Assembly: GCA_050015275.1 (NCBI GenBank) | Contig: JBEKBS010000003.1 | Location: 1-64,000, forward strand | DNA length: 64,000 nucleotides | Direction: 5' to 3' | Source of the DNA: DATKJS01 sp050015275 | GTDB taxonomy: Bacteria > Acidobacteriota > Aminicenantia > Aminicenantales > Saccharicenantaceae | Shown: positions 52,086 to 61,135 of the stretch, piece after piece | How positions within the stretch are numbered: position 1 is the first letter of the stretch | How the letters are laid out: every line of letters starts with the position of its first letter | Translations under genes and position numbers: made by a program | The notes under the pieces: model-generated | The model's database searches: none | What the model saw: the letters and a program-made list of their open reading frames with translations, nothing else | Told to the model about the DNA's origin: nothing

Positions 52086-52583
52086 TCAGGTCCTTTCGAT
52101 GTAGCCCTTGCAGTCGCTGTCGATGTTGAACGAGGTCACCTGGTACTCGCAGTCGATGTTGGCCAGGGCCTTGACCGCCGCCCGGAAACAGCCGATCCGG
52201 GCGCAGGTCAGATCGCGGACCGAGAATCCCTCGTCGATCAGGGCCTGGCAGCTCTTGAGGTAGACGCAGTCATGGACGGTGATCTCCAGGCGGTGGGGGC
52301 TCACCTCGACCAGCTCGAACGAGCTGGCGTCCCGGAACAGGCCGCCGGCGATGCCGATCTGGATGTAGTTCTCGACGGCGGCCCGGATGGAATCGGACTT
52401 CTTGATCTGCATCCCGTACTCGTCCCCCAGAAGATGGAGATAGTACTGGACGGAATGCTCATAGGCCCTGGCGACAAAAACGCTCGGCCGCGTGCCATGA
52501 AAATCTCGCGCCGTTTCCTCGAGCGCGCTCAGCCAGCAGAGAGCGACCAGCCAGCCCGCCTCTTCGCGATCGATCTTGTCCAT
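52086..52583 (-). CDS. Conserved-looking protein with six C-terminal cysteines, function unknown
   Basis: The 165-aa product is helical at first. After residue 100 it carries Cys106, Cys112, Cys127, Cys132, Cys145 and Cys158, in the blocks HDCVYLKSCQALIDEG, TCARIGCFRA and IDSDCKGYIE. This spacing recalls V4R (4-vinyl-reductase-like) ligand or metal domains, but I am not certain. I chose MDKIDREE because AAGGA is well spaced; a GTG 27 bp upstream overlaps the ackA stop as GTGA and is an alternative. It lies between ackA and the HEAT gene. Confidence 0.75.
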   Translation of the reverse strand: MDKIDREEAGWLVALCWLSALEETARDFHGTRPSVFVARAYEHSVQYYLHLLGDEYGMQIKKSDSIRAAVENYIQIGIAGGLFRDASSFELVEVSPHRLEITVHDCVYLKSCQALIDEGFSVRDLTCARIGCFRAAVKALANIDCEYQVTSFNIDSDCKGYIERT

Positions 52584-52606
52584 GGTGGTATCCTTTGTCC
52601 TGTCGT

Positions 52607-54040
52607 TCACTTTTTCTTCGCCGGCCGTTTCCCGGCGACGGCGGCCGACACAAGGTTCAGCCGCTCGAGCTCTTTTTTCACGGCCTCGGCGGCTACGGTC
52701 CGGCCGATCTCAGGGCCCCACTTCGCGGCCAGGCCCGCGGCGCCCGCCTGGGGGTTCTGGGCCCAGAGCAGGACGAGCTTGGAGACCTCTTCGGGCCGGA
52801 AATCTGCCGGGCGTCCGGCCTCCACGGCGGCCGCCGGAACCGCAGGACGCACGTCCGTGGACCGGAGGATCGCCTGCGTATCCCGGGCGATGGCCAGCTC
52901 CTCGTTGGTCGGGACGACCATGACCTTGACCCGGCCGTTGCTGATGATGCGCTCGTTGGCCTCGTTCTTCTGGCCGTCGAAGACGATCCCGAACACGTCC
53001 AGGCCTTCACTGACGAGCCGCCGGACGAGCCGGGAGTTCTCTCCGATCCCGCCGGTGAAGATGATCGCGTCCACTCCGCCCATCTCGGCCATATAGGCCC
53101 CGATGTATTTCTTGACGGCGTGGCAATAGATCTCGAGGGCCAGTCGGTGGCGCTCGCTGCCGCGGGCGGCCTCCTGTTCGATCTCGCGCATGTCGTGGGA
53201 CGTCTCGGTCAGGCCCAGCATGCCGCTGTTCTTGTTCATGATGGAGTCGATCTCCTTGGTCCCGAGCTTCTCCCTCTCCATGATGTAGGGCACAAGGGCG
53301 GGGTCGATGCTGCCGCAGCGGGTGCCCATGACCAGGCCCTCCAGGGGAGTGAAGCCCATCGTCGTGTCGATCGACTTACCGCCGTCCACGGCCGTGATGC
53401 TGGCGCCGTTGCCCAGGTGGCAGGTGACGAGCTTGAGCTTTTCGATGGGTTTGCCGAGGATCTCCGCGGCCTTGTGGGCGACATAGCTATGGGACGTCCC
53501 ATGGAAGCCATAGCGGCGGATGCTCAGCTTTCTGTACAGGGCATACGGGAGCCCGTAGATGTAGGCTTTCGCGGGGATGGTCTGGTGGAAGGCCGTGTCG
53601 AACACCGCGACCTGGGGGACGTTCGGCAGCAGCGTTTCGCACGCCTCGATCCCTTTCAGGTTATGCGGGTTGTGGAGCGGGGCGAACTGGATGCACTTGC
53701 GGATGGTCGACTTGACCTTGTCCGTGATCAGGACCGATTCGGAAAAATCCTCGCCGCCGTGGACGACGCGGTGGCCGATCCCGTCGATCTCGTTCTTGTC
53801 CCGGATGACCCCGTGCTGAGGGTGGAGGAGCAGGGCCAGGACCATCTCGATGGCGACGCTGTGGTTGAGGACTTCACGGATCTCCCGGATCTTGTTCTTG
53901 CCCTCGGGCTGGTAGGTGACGATGGCGTCGCTCGAGCCGATCTTCTCCACGATCCCCTTGGCCAGAAGGCTTTCGTCCTCCATCTGGATGAACTGGAACT
54001 TGACGGACGAGCTGCCGCTGTTGAGCACGAGAACTTTCAT
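52607..54040 (-). CDS. ackA: Acetate kinase with an 85-residue C-terminal extension
   Basis: The 477-aa enzyme makes ATP and acetate from acetyl phosphate. The core (about 1-392) is complete, with VLNSGSSSVKF, GHRVVHGGEDF, CHLGNGASI and the closing PTNEELAIARDT. An extra tail then starts with a Pro/Ala-rich linker and has two helices (PEEVSKLVLLWA, VAAEAVKKELERLN) and a Lys-rich end. Typical acetate kinases stop at about 400 residues. A near-consensus promoter drives it, divergent from sucCD. Confidence 0.96.
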   Translation of the reverse strand: MKVLVLNSGSSSVKFQFIQMEDESLLAKGIVEKIGSSDAIVTYQPEGKNKIREIREVLNHSVAIEMVLALLLHPQHGVIRDKNEIDGIGHRVVHGGEDFSESVLITDKVKSTIRKCIQFAPLHNPHNLKGIEACETLLPNVPQVAVFDTAFHQTIPAKAYIYGLPYALYRKLSIRRYGFHGTSHSYVAHKAAEILGKPIEKLKLVTCHLGNGASITAVDGGKSIDTTMGFTPLEGLVMGTRCGSIDPALVPYIMEREKLGTKEIDSIMNKNSGMLGLTETSHDMREIEQEAARGSERHRLALEIYCHAVKKYIGAYMAEMGGVDAIIFTGGIGENSRLVRRLVSEGLDVFGIVFDGQKNEANERIISNGRVKVMVVPTNEELAIARDTQAILRSTDVRPAVPAAAVEAGRPADFRPEEVSKLVLLWAQNPQAGAAGLAAKWGPEIGRTVAAEAVKKELERLNLVSAAVAGKRPAKKK

Positions 54041-54076
54041 GGCCGTGATCCTTTCCTCAACGCTAAATGGCTCCTA

Positions 54077-54105
54077 AATATAGATATTTCGCCGGGACCT
54101 GTCAA
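54077..54105 (-). promoter_or_regulatory. Promoter of the ackA operon
   Basis: On the minus strand TTGACA and TATATT are 17 bp apart, close to consensus. The -10 ends 36 bp before the ackA ATG. Confidence 0.8.
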
Positions 54106-54175
54106 GGCCTCTCCCGGCCGCCCCCGGGCCTCGGTCCCGGCCTCTCCCCTGCGCGACTCGGTTCCCGCAGCCGGT

Positions 54176-54204
54176 TTGACATCCGGGGAATCCTTTGCTA
54201 TAAG
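54176..54204 (+). promoter_or_regulatory. Promoter of sucCD
   Basis: TTGACA and TATAAG are 17 bp apart. About 100 nt of leader precede the sucC ATG. The leader starts with a 6-bp GCGCCC/GGGCGC hairpin and has a short T run, but I see no clear regulatory RNA. Confidence 0.75.
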
Positions 54205-54310
54205 GGGAGCGCCCGCGAGGGCGCGGCCATCATCAACAGGCAGAAGAGGCTTTTTTCTCGTCCTCATTCATATTTTAACTGTCCCCATCAAGGGCTGAAG
54301 GAAGAAGGCC

Positions 54311-55468
54311 ATGAAGATCCACGAGTATCAAGCCAAGCAGGTCCTGGCCCGCTTCGGCGTGCGCATCCCCCGGGGCGAACTGGCCGAAACGCCGGCCAAC
54401 GCACGGGAGATCGCCGGGCGGATCGGCCCGCGGGTCGTCCTCAAGGCCCAGATCCACGCCGGCGGCCGCGGCAAGGGCGGGGGGATCAGGCTGGCCGAAA
54501 CGCCGGCCGACGCCGAACGCCTAGCCGGAGAGATGATCGGCATGACGCTCATCACGCCCCAGACGGGCCCTGAAGGCAGGGTCGTCCAGCGGCTCCTGGT
54601 CGAGGAGGCCCTGGATATCCGGCGGGAGCTTTATCTCAGCCTGGTCATCGACCGGGCCGCGGAGGCCGCGGTGATCATGGCCTCGACCGAGGGCGGCGTC
54701 GAGATCGAAAAGGTCGCCGCCGAGAAGCCGGAGGCGATCTTCAAGGAATATGTCCATCCCGCAACCGGGCTGCAGGCGTTCCAGACCCGCTCCCTGGCTT
54801 TCCGTCTCGGCCTCGAAGGCGAGACCCACAAGCAGGCCGTGAGCTTCATCGCGGCCCTGGCCAGAGCGTTCGAGGCGACGGATGCGTCGCTGGCCGAGAT
54901 CAACCCCCTGCTCGTGACCCGGCAGGGCGACGTCCTGGCCCTCGATGCCAAGATGAACTTCGACGACAACGCCCTCGCCCGTCACCCCGACATCCGGGCC
55001 ATGCGCGACCTCGCCGAGGAATCGCCGCTCGAGGTCGAGGCCTCGAGGTTCAACCTGAACTACATCAAGCTCGACGGCAACGTTGGGTGCATGGTCAATG
55101 GCGCGGGCCTGGCCATGGCCACGATGGACATCGTCCAGTACGCGGGCGGCAGGCCAGCCAACTTCCTAGACGTCGGCGGGGGGGTCTCGGAGGAGGCGGT
55201 GGCCAACGCTTTCCGGATCCTCGTCTCCGACCCGGACGTCAAGGGGGCCCTCATCAACATCTTCGGAGGGATCGTCCGTTGCGATCTCATCGCCAACGGG
55301 GTCGTCAGGTCGGCCCGGGCGCTCGGGACCAGGATCCCGGTCGTGATCCGCCTCGAGGGGACGAACGTCGACCAGGGCAAAGCCATCCTCCGGAGCTCGG
55401 GGCTGGCCTTCCACCCCGCGGACAGCATGAAAGAGGCCGCGGCCAAGATCGTGGCCCTGGTCGGGTGA
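54311..55468 (+). CDS. sucC: Succinyl-CoA synthetase, beta subunit
   Basis: The 385-aa subunit has the ATP-grasp N-terminus (KIHEYQAKQVLARFGV, HAGGRGKGGGI) and the CoA-ligase domain (NGAGLAMATMDIV, NIFGGIVRCDLIANGV). Together with SucD it makes ATP or GTP from succinyl-CoA. GAAGGAAGAAGG precedes the ATG. Length is standard (about 388). Adjacent ackA and distant pta and buk-ptb suggest a role in fermentative ATP formation. Confidence 0.97.
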   Translation: MKIHEYQAKQVLARFGVRIPRGELAETPANAREIAGRIGPRVVLKAQIHAGGRGKGGGIRLAETPADAERLAGEMIGMTLITPQTGPEGRVVQRLLVEEALDIRRELYLSLVIDRAAEAAVIMASTEGGVEIEKVAAEKPEAIFKEYVHPATGLQAFQTRSLAFRLGLEGETHKQAVSFIAALARAFEATDASLAEINPLLVTRQGDVLALDAKMNFDDNALARHPDIRAMRDLAEESPLEVEASRFNLNYIKLDGNVGCMVNGAGLAMATMDIVQYAGGRPANFLDVGGGVSEEAVANAFRILVSDPDVKGALINIFGGIVRCDLIANGVVRSARALGTRIPVVIRLEGTNVDQGKAILRSSGLAFHPADSMKEAAAKIVALVG

Positions 55469-55489
55469 GGGCCGTCCGAGGAGACCGTC

Positions 55490-56368
55490 ATGAGCATTCT
55501 CATCGATGAAAGAACGCGGGTCGTCGTCCAGGGTTTCACCGGCAGCGAAGGCACCTTCCACGCCCAGCGGATGATGGAATACGGGACTCGGGTCGTCGCC
55601 GGCGTGACGCCTGGCAAGGGCGGGACGTCGCACCTGGACCGGCCCGTCTTCAACACCGTGGCCGACGCCGTCCGGACGGAGGGCGCGGACGCGGCGGCCA
55701 TCTTCGTTCCTCCTTTCTTCGCCGCCGACGCGATCATGGAAGCGGCCGCGGCGGGGGTCCGCCTCGTCGTCTGCATCACGGAGGGCATCCCCACCCTGGA
55801 CATGATCAAGGTCAAGGTGTTCCTCCGGGACACCCCGGCGGCCCTCATCGGGCCGAACACGCCGGGTGTCATTTCCCCGGGAAAGGCCAAGATCGGGATC
55901 ATGCCCGGCCCCATCCACAAGCGGGGGACGGTCGGCATCATCTCCCGATCCGGGACCCTGACCTATGAGGCCGTCCAGCAGGTCACTCAGCAGGGGCTGG
56001 GCCAGTCCACGGCCGTGGGCATCGGCGGCGACCCGATCGTCGGGCTGAAATTCGTCGATCTGCTGAAGCTTTTCAAGGACGATCCTGAGACCGAGGCCGT
56101 CATCCTCATCGGCGAGATCGGCGGGACGGCCGAAGAGGAGGCCGCCGCCTATATCAAGAAGGGATTCAACAAGCCCGTCGTCGGCTTCATCGCCGGGCAG
56201 ACCGCGCCGCCCGGGCGGAGGATGGGGCACGCCGGGGCCATCATCGCCGGCGGGAAGGGGACGGCCGTGGAAAAGATGGAAGCCCTCCGGGCCGCCGGCG
56301 CCCGCGTCGCCGTCAGCCCGGCCGAGATCGGGAGCAGCCTCCGCGAGGCGTTATCCCGACGTGCCTGA
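55490..56368 (+). CDS. sucD: Succinyl-CoA synthetase, alpha subunit
   Basis: The 292-aa subunit has the CoA-binding Rossmann domain (VQGFTGSEGTFHA), IGPNTPGVISPG and the phosphohistidine loop GRRMGHAGAII. It lies 21 bp after sucC. Its 3' end overlaps the convergent response-regulator gene by 18 bp. Confidence 0.97.
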   Translation: MSILIDERTRVVVQGFTGSEGTFHAQRMMEYGTRVVAGVTPGKGGTSHLDRPVFNTVADAVRTEGADAAAIFVPPFFAADAIMEAAAAGVRLVVCITEGIPTLDMIKVKVFLRDTPAALIGPNTPGVISPGKAKIGIMPGPIHKRGTVGIISRSGTLTYEAVQQVTQQGLGQSTAVGIGGDPIVGLKFVDLLKLFKDDPETEAVILIGEIGGTAEEEAAAYIKKGFNKPVVGFIAGQTAPPGRRMGHAGAIIAGGKGTAVEKMEALRAAGARVAVSPAEIGSSLREALSRRA

Positions 56369-56764
56369 TTCGCCCTTGTCCTTGTCCCGGGCGGCCAGGG
56401 CCCGGGCTACCAAGTTGCGAAGGTCATACGGCAGGAACGGCTTGGGCAGGAAGTCGAAGGCGCCGATCTGCATGGCCTGAAGCGTGTTCTTCATCGTCGG
56501 ATAACCCGTGATCATGACGACCTGGACGGCGGGGCTGACGGCCTTGAGGGATTTGAGCAGGTCCATGCCGTTGATTCCGGGCATCATCAGGTCGACGATG
56601 ATAACGTCATATTTCTTCTTCGCCTCCATCTTCAAGGCCTCTTCCCCGCTCAGGGCGACGTCGATGTCGTACTCCTCGCGGACCAGGGCCTTCTTGATGC
56701 TCCTGCAGACCGTGTCCTCGTCGTCGACCACGAGGATTTTTTTCTTGTCCGTATCCGTCATCAT
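56351..56764 (-). CDS. Single-domain (CheY-like) response regulator
   Basis: The 137-aa protein is one receiver domain. Acidic residues Asp14/Asp15, phospho-acceptor Asp58 (IIVDLMMPG), Thr86 (ITGYP) and Lys108 (PKPF) are all present. No output domain is attached, so it must act through a partner. GGAGGAGG precedes two adjacent ATGs. It lies 11 bp after the histidine kinase gene, which is surely its cognate partner. Confidence 0.93.
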   Translation of the reverse strand: MMTDTDKKKILVVDDEDTVCRSIKKALVREEYDIDVALSGEEALKMEAKKKYDVIIVDLMMPGINGMDLLKSLKAVSPAVQVVMITGYPTMKNTLQAMQIGAFDFLPKPFLPYDLRNLVARALAARDKDKGESGTSG

Positions 56765-56775
56765 TCCTCCTCCTC

Positions 56776-58779
56776 TTATGGAGTCTCTCCGGCCGTGTCC
56801 ACCAGGGGGATGCGGACCGTAAAGACCGATCCCCGACCGACCTCGCTCTGGACCTCGATGGTCCCGCCCCGCTGCCGGATGATCCCGTAGCTGACGGCCA
56901 GACCCAGTCCCGTCCCGAAGCTCTTGGTCGTGAAGAACGGATCGAAGAGTTTGGGGATGTTCTCTCGGGGAATCCCCACCCCGGTATCGGCAAAGGCAAT
57001 TTCCAGGAACGCGCCGTCGCGACTCAGGCGGCTCGTGATGGTCAGGGCTCCCCCCTCGGGCATGGCCTCGCGGGCGTTCATGACGAGGTTGGAAAAGACC
57101 TGTTGGATCTTGTTCCTGTCGAGGTCGACAGGAGGGAGCGAGCGGTCGAGGTCCTTTTCGATCCGGATATTCCGGACCGAAGCCTGCATCTCGTGGAGCT
57201 GGACGGTGCGGTCGATGATCTCGTTGACGTCGGCCCGCGCCTCCTGGGCCGGTGTCTGCTTGGCGAAGTCGAGGAGCCCGCTGACGATCTGGGCGCACCG
57301 GGCCGCCTCGTCGGCGATCAGCTTGAGGGACTCCTGCTCCTCGCCGGCTTCAGGGTGATCCTCGAGCAAGAGGTGGGTATTGATGAGGATAGAAGTCAAG
57401 GGGTTGTTGATTTCATGGGCGACGCCGGCCGCCATCTGACCAAGGGACGCCAGCTTTTCGGACTGGATGAGCTGGTCCTGCGTCTCGCGGAGCTGGCGCG
57501 TGCGCTCCTCGACCCGCCGCTCCAGCGTCCGGCCCCATTGGGTCAGGTCTTCCCGGGCCGCGGACAGGTCCTCGGTCATCCTATTAAAAGAATGGGCCAG
57601 CTGTCCGATCTCGTCCCGTCCCGTGCCTTCGACGCGATGACTGAGGTCGCCCTGGGCAATCCGGTCGGTGGCCTCGACCATGACGGCGAGAGGCCGGGTG
57701 ATCTGCCGGGCGATATAGGCCAACAGGGCGAGGAGGAACAGCGTGCATAGGCCCGCGAGCCCGGAGAAGGTCGCCATGACCCGGTTGCGCAGGTCGATGT
57801 ACGGCCGCTCCATCATCCCCACGTAGATCATGCCGATCGTCCGGCCGTCGACGTCCCGGATCGGCTCATAGGCCGTGATGTACCAGGCCGTGACGACGAA
57901 GGCCCTGCCGAGATAGGACCTCCCCTGCCGGAGGACCGCCTCGTTGACCTCGCGCGAGACCCGAGTGCCGACGGCCCGGTTCCCCTTGTCGTCGAGGACG
58001 TTGGTCGAGATCCGGAGGTCGTGTTGGAACAGGGTCGCCGTGCCGATGTCCTGTCCCTTGTACTTCTCCCCCTCGTAGACGATGTCTTTGACCCGGTCGA
58101 CGAGCTCGTAGTTGCGGCTGAGGAGCACGCCGCCGTAGAGGACGCCGAGGATCCCGGTCCCGCCGTCGGTGACGGCGGCGGCGGATTTGAGCATCATCCC
58201 GCTCTCTTCATGGTCCTCAAGACGTTCGGCGGCCATGGGAGTCGGGACGAACCGGAAAAAAGCCCGGTCGGCCAGGTCCGGCCCCTCCTTGAGGAGCTCG
58301 CCGCGCGAGACGATCTCGGTCCCGGCCGTCGGCCGGCCGGCCAGGGCCCGGGCGACAAAGGGGTCCCCGGACTGATCGTCCGCGGAAACCCCGGGACGGC
58401 GAGACCGGACGATGACGCGGCCGCGGCCGTCCGTGACAGTCAGGATATCCAGGCCGAATTGCCGGCGAGTCGCGTCGAGCTCGGCGGCAATGCCTTCGTA
58501 GCGGCCGGACTGGAGCGCGGCCCCAAGGAACTTCCGCTGAGCGCTGAGCTGGACGATGTCGCGGATGCTGTTCAATTTTTCGTGGTAGACCATCCAGGCC
58601 GAGGCCAGGTCGTGCCGGACTTTGGCTTCGGCGAGGGAAATGATCGTCCGGTGTTCGAGACGCGTGCCGATAAAGAGCGAGACGACGCCGCCGATCAGGA
58701 TCACGGCGAGGAAGCTCAGGATGAGCTTTCTCCGGAGGGAAAAATCGTGGAAGCGTTGGACGAGGGCGCGGGGCAGCAT
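56776..58779 (-). CDS. Membrane sensor histidine kinase with periplasmic Cache-type sensor
   Basis: The 667-aa protein has a membrane span (about 18-40), a periplasmic sensor of about 275 residues (Cache-like, with VTDGRGRVIVRS and ITAYEPIRDVDGRTIGMIYVG), a second span (about 325-350) and HAMP. A coiled coil precedes HisKA with His455 (VAHEINNPLTSI), and the ATPase domain has NLVMNAREAM, DTGVGIP and GTGLGLAVSYG. I chose the ATG because an upstream GTG falls on the promoter -10. Its ligand is unknown; neighbours hint at carboxylic acids. Confidence 0.92.
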   Translation of the reverse strand: MLPRALVQRFHDFSLRRKLILSFLAVILIGGVVSLFIGTRLEHRTIISLAEAKVRHDLASAWMVYHEKLNSIRDIVQLSAQRKFLGAALQSGRYEGIAAELDATRRQFGLDILTVTDGRGRVIVRSRRPGVSADDQSGDPFVARALAGRPTAGTEIVSRGELLKEGPDLADRAFFRFVPTPMAAERLEDHEESGMMLKSAAAVTDGGTGILGVLYGGVLLSRNYELVDRVKDIVYEGEKYKGQDIGTATLFQHDLRISTNVLDDKGNRAVGTRVSREVNEAVLRQGRSYLGRAFVVTAWYITAYEPIRDVDGRTIGMIYVGMMERPYIDLRNRVMATFSGLAGLCTLFLLALLAYIARQITRPLAVMVEATDRIAQGDLSHRVEGTGRDEIGQLAHSFNRMTEDLSAAREDLTQWGRTLERRVEERTRQLRETQDQLIQSEKLASLGQMAAGVAHEINNPLTSILINTHLLLEDHPEAGEEQESLKLIADEAARCAQIVSGLLDFAKQTPAQEARADVNEIIDRTVQLHEMQASVRNIRIEKDLDRSLPPVDLDRNKIQQVFSNLVMNAREAMPEGGALTITSRLSRDGAFLEIAFADTGVGIPRENIPKLFDPFFTTKSFGTGLGLAVSYGIIRQRGGTIEVQSEVGRGSVFTVRIPLVDTAGETP

Positions 58780-58795
58780 CGGATTTACAGCGTCC

Positions 58796-58825
58796 ACAAT
58801 AGCACCCGGGCCGGACCCCTGTCAA
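58796..58825 (-). promoter_or_regulatory. Promoter of the histidine kinase operon, nearly leaderless
   Basis: On the minus strand TTGACA and TATTGT are 18 bp apart. Sixteen bp separate the -10 from the ATG, which gives a leader of about 8 nt and no Shine-Dalgarno. Confidence 0.65.
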
Positions 58826-58859
58826 CCGGCGGCCGGACGTCGCTTCGCCCCGGCCCGGT

Positions 58860-58888
58860 TTGACACTCCCGAACCCCCCTCCTATAGT
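58860..58888 (+). promoter_or_regulatory. Upstream promoter of pta
   Basis: TTGACA and TATAGT are 17 bp apart. It would give a leader of about 85 nt. It is divergent from the kinase promoter. Confidence 0.65.
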
Positions 58889-58917
58889 GGAACCGGACCG
58901 GCGGCGGACGACCGGAG

Positions 58918-58947
58918 TTGAATTCACCCCCGCTTTTTCTATATACT
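58918..58947 (+). promoter_or_regulatory. Second, proximal promoter of pta
   Basis: TTGAAT and TATACT are 18 bp apart. The -10 ends 35 bp before the ATG, with AAGGAG between. With the upstream one it forms a tandem pair. Confidence 0.65.
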
Positions 58948-58982
58948 GCTTCCCTTCTAAACCTCGCAAAAAGGAGTCATCC

Positions 58983-59960
58983 ATGGCTAACACATTCATC
59001 CAGGACATCCGTCATAAAGCCGCGAAAAAATTCCTCCGTGTCGCCTTCCCTGACGCCGAGGACGTGAGGACGCTGAAAGCCGCACTGACGCTCAGGGACC
59101 AGAAGATCGCCCAGCCGCTGCTCATCGGCAACACCGACGCGATCCTCAGGATCGCCAAGGACAACGGGCTTTCCCTCGACGGCATCCCGGTCGTCAACCC
59201 CCTGACCGACGGGAACAGGGACGGGCTCGTCCAGCTGCTCTTCGAGAAGAGAAAAGCCAAGGGGTGGACGCTCGAACAGAGCGCCGAAGCGGCCAAGACG
59301 TCCCTGTATTACGCGGGCCTGCTGCTCACGACGGACAAGGTCGGGGCCGTGGTCGGAGGCAACATCTCCTCGACCGGCGACGTCATCCGGGCCGCCATCC
59401 ATACGGTCGGGACCGCGCCCGGGATCTCGACGGTCTCGAGCTATTTCATCATGGTCTTTCCAGAGCGGCTCCTCTGCTACGCCGATTGCGCCGTCCTCCC
59501 CAACCCGACGGATGCCCAGCTTGCTGACATCGCCATCACCTCGGCCAAAAACTTCCAGGCCGTTACCGGCGAAGAACCCCGTGTCGCCATGCTGTCCTTC
59601 TCGACCAAGGGCTCGGCGGCCCACGCGGATGTCGACAAGGTCGCCAGCGCCACGAAGATCGCCAAGGAGAAGGCGCCCCGGCTCCTCCTCGACGGCGAGA
59701 TGCAGGCCGACGCGGCCCTGGTCGCCTCGGTGGGCGAGCGGAAGTGCAAGGGCAGCCCGGTCGCGGGCAGGGCCAACGTCCTCGTCTTCCCCGATCTCGA
59801 CGCCGGCAACATCGGCTACAAGCTGACCGAGCGTCTGGCCGGGGCCGAGGCCGTCGGGCCGATCGTCCAGGGGCTGAACAAACCCTACTGCGACCTCAGC
59901 CGCGGCTGCTCTCCCGACGACATGGTCAACGTCGCCGCCATCTGCAGCCTCATGGCTTGA
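58983..59960 (+). CDS. pta: Phosphate acetyltransferase
   Basis: The 325-aa enzyme interconverts acetyl-CoA and acetyl phosphate, the substrate of AckA. Motifs such as GNISSTGDVIRAAIHTVGT, VAMLSFSTKGSA, DGEMQADAAL and ANVLVFPDLDAGNIGYKL fit short-form Pta. It begins MANTF with AAGGAG upstream. It is monocistronic, ended by a bidirectional terminator, and not linked to ackA, which lies 5 kb away on the other strand. Confidence 0.94.
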   Translation: MANTFIQDIRHKAAKKFLRVAFPDAEDVRTLKAALTLRDQKIAQPLLIGNTDAILRIAKDNGLSLDGIPVVNPLTDGNRDGLVQLLFEKRKAKGWTLEQSAEAAKTSLYYAGLLLTTDKVGAVVGGNISSTGDVIRAAIHTVGTAPGISTVSSYFIMVFPERLLCYADCAVLPNPTDAQLADIAITSAKNFQAVTGEEPRVAMLSFSTKGSAAHADVDKVASATKIAKEKAPRLLLDGEMQADAALVASVGERKCKGSPVAGRANVLVFPDLDAGNIGYKLTERLAGAEAVGPIVQGLNKPYCDLSRGCSPDDMVNVAAICSLMA

Positions 59961-60112
59961 AAAGCTAGAGGCAGTCCCGAGTTTCGAGGGGCAGCCTGAT
60001 GGCATAAGGGACAACGACGAAAGAGCCGCTTGGCCCTTGTCTGAGAGAAAGGAAAGAGCTCAAGATCCTCGACGCCCGGATCGGCAGGGAACGGAGTCTT
60101 CGCAGAGACCGA

Positions 60113-60149
60113 TAAAAGCGACGCGGAGTAACTCGGAGCGTCGCTTTTA
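60113..60149 (+). terminator. Terminator of pta, probably bidirectional
   Basis: TAAAAGCGACGC and GCGTCGCTTTTA form a perfect 12-bp stem around a GGAGTAACTCGGA loop that can pair further (GAG/CTC). A and T runs at the two ends allow use in both directions. Confidence 0.8.
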
Positions 60150-60157
60150 GGAAATGT

Positions 60158-60178
60158 CTAAAAAAAGTCTTGGACTTT
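60158..60178 (-). terminator. Probable terminator of the DUF2156-like gene
   Basis: On the minus strand AAAGTC-CAA-GACTTT forms a 6-bp stem followed by further T residues. It is short but well placed for the convergent operon. Confidence 0.5.
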
Positions 60179-60262
60179 CTGCGCTTCTGATAAATATCCG
60201 AAACGAATCCCAGGTTCTTTTGCGGAATACGGTCAACGACGGATCTCGAGAAGGGCTCGTCT

Positions 60263-61135
60263 CTATTCCTTGTAGAGATTAAATTTCTTAACCAGGTGGT
60301 CCGGCTGGTAGGAAAGCTTGGCCGTGCGCAGTCCAGGCACGCCCATGTCCTGCTCTCTGTTGATGAAGCGGAAGGCGGACCATTCCCGACGGACGAACTC
60401 CCTGTTGATCCACTGGGCCAGGCCGGGGAAAGCCGGGTTGGCGATCTCGATCTGGATGAGGGCCGTGTCGTCGGTCAGGCGCATCCCGAACGTGAACGCT
60501 TCCACCCGGCCGGCGACGGTCACGACCCGGCCCGTGAGGCCGAGCATCTCAAAATCCTCCAGGGCCTCGAGGATGGCGTCTTTCTCGGCTTTCATGTAAG
60601 GGTCGCCGTTCCCCTTTTCCTCGAACCACTGGAGGAGGAGACGCCGGCAGTCGTCCGAGTGCTCCCTCCGGAGCTCGACATAGGCATGGTCAAAGCTCGA
60701 CTCGAATTTCTTGATCCGGTTCCTCTTCCCGTCGAACTTCTTGCCCTTGAGCTCGGCCAGCTCCTCCCCCAGGTAGACGTAGTCGAAATTATCCCGGTCC
60801 TCCTCGACCCTGAAAGCGGACCCGTACTTTTCCACATAAGCCTCGGGCACGCGGGAGAGCCGTGGCGCATGCGTCAGGCAGGTCTTGATGGTCTTTTCAA
60901 CCTCGTTCCCGCCGGCGGGAGGCAGAAAATAGGCGGGCTCAAAAGTGGGCTCGACAAGGAGGCAGAGGTTCCCGTTGAGGATCGTGTAACGGGGACGCTC
61001 GGAATCTTTCCAGATCAAGAGGTTAGGGAAGTTCATCTCACAGACCCCGGACGGGTGGGCGTCGAGGTAACGCTTGACGAGGTCCTGGTCTTCCAAGCCG
61101 AGAGGTTTGAAATCGGGGTAGAGGGGAGGATTCAT
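60263..61135 (-). CDS. DUF2156-like acyl/aminoacyl-transferase-fold protein
   Basis: The 290-aa protein resembles the C-terminal (GNAT-like) domain of phosphatidylglycerol lysyltransferases (DUF2156). It has KGKKFDGKRNRIKKFE, a long helix, then VVTVAGRVEAFTFGMRL and FRFINREQDMGVPGLRTAKLSYQP. Family members transfer an acyl or aminoacyl group; the substrate here is unknown. I chose MNPPLYPDF, which overlaps the GNAT stop as ATGA. Confidence 0.82.
   Translation of the reverse strand: MNPPLYPDFKPLGLEDQDLVKRYLDAHPSGVCEMNFPNLLIWKDSERPRYTILNGNLCLLVEPTFEPAYFLPPAGGNEVEKTIKTCLTHAPRLSRVPEAYVEKYGSAFRVEEDRDNFDYVYLGEELAELKGKKFDGKRNRIKKFESSFDHAYVELRREHSDDCRRLLLQWFEEKGNGDPYMKAEKDAILEALEDFEMLGLTGRVVTVAGRVEAFTFGMRLTDDTALIQIEIANPAFPGLAQWINREFVRREWSAFRFINREQDMGVPGLRTAKLSYQPDHLVKKFNLYKE

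Larger units (their letters stand above)
59961..60262. other. 302-bp intergenic region with two terminators
   Basis: It lies between the convergent pta and DUF2156-like genes. Apart from the two terminator hairpins given separately, I see no gene or RNA. Confidence 0.6.

Noticed and set aside
54209..54224. Hairpin in the sucC leader, considered as an attenuator or riboswitch
   Set aside because: The predicted transcript start falls within it, and no alternative pairing or ligand-domain motif is seen.
50501..54298. Two long plus-strand open frames opposite the HEAT gene and ackA
   Set aside because: Both are GC-skew shadows. They read through the sense genes without motifs, and the second crosses two promoters.
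58780..58797. Earlier GTG start for the histidine kinase (MDAVNP)
   Set aside because: The GTG overlaps the -10 of a TTGACA-N18-TATTGT promoter, so it would not be transcribed.
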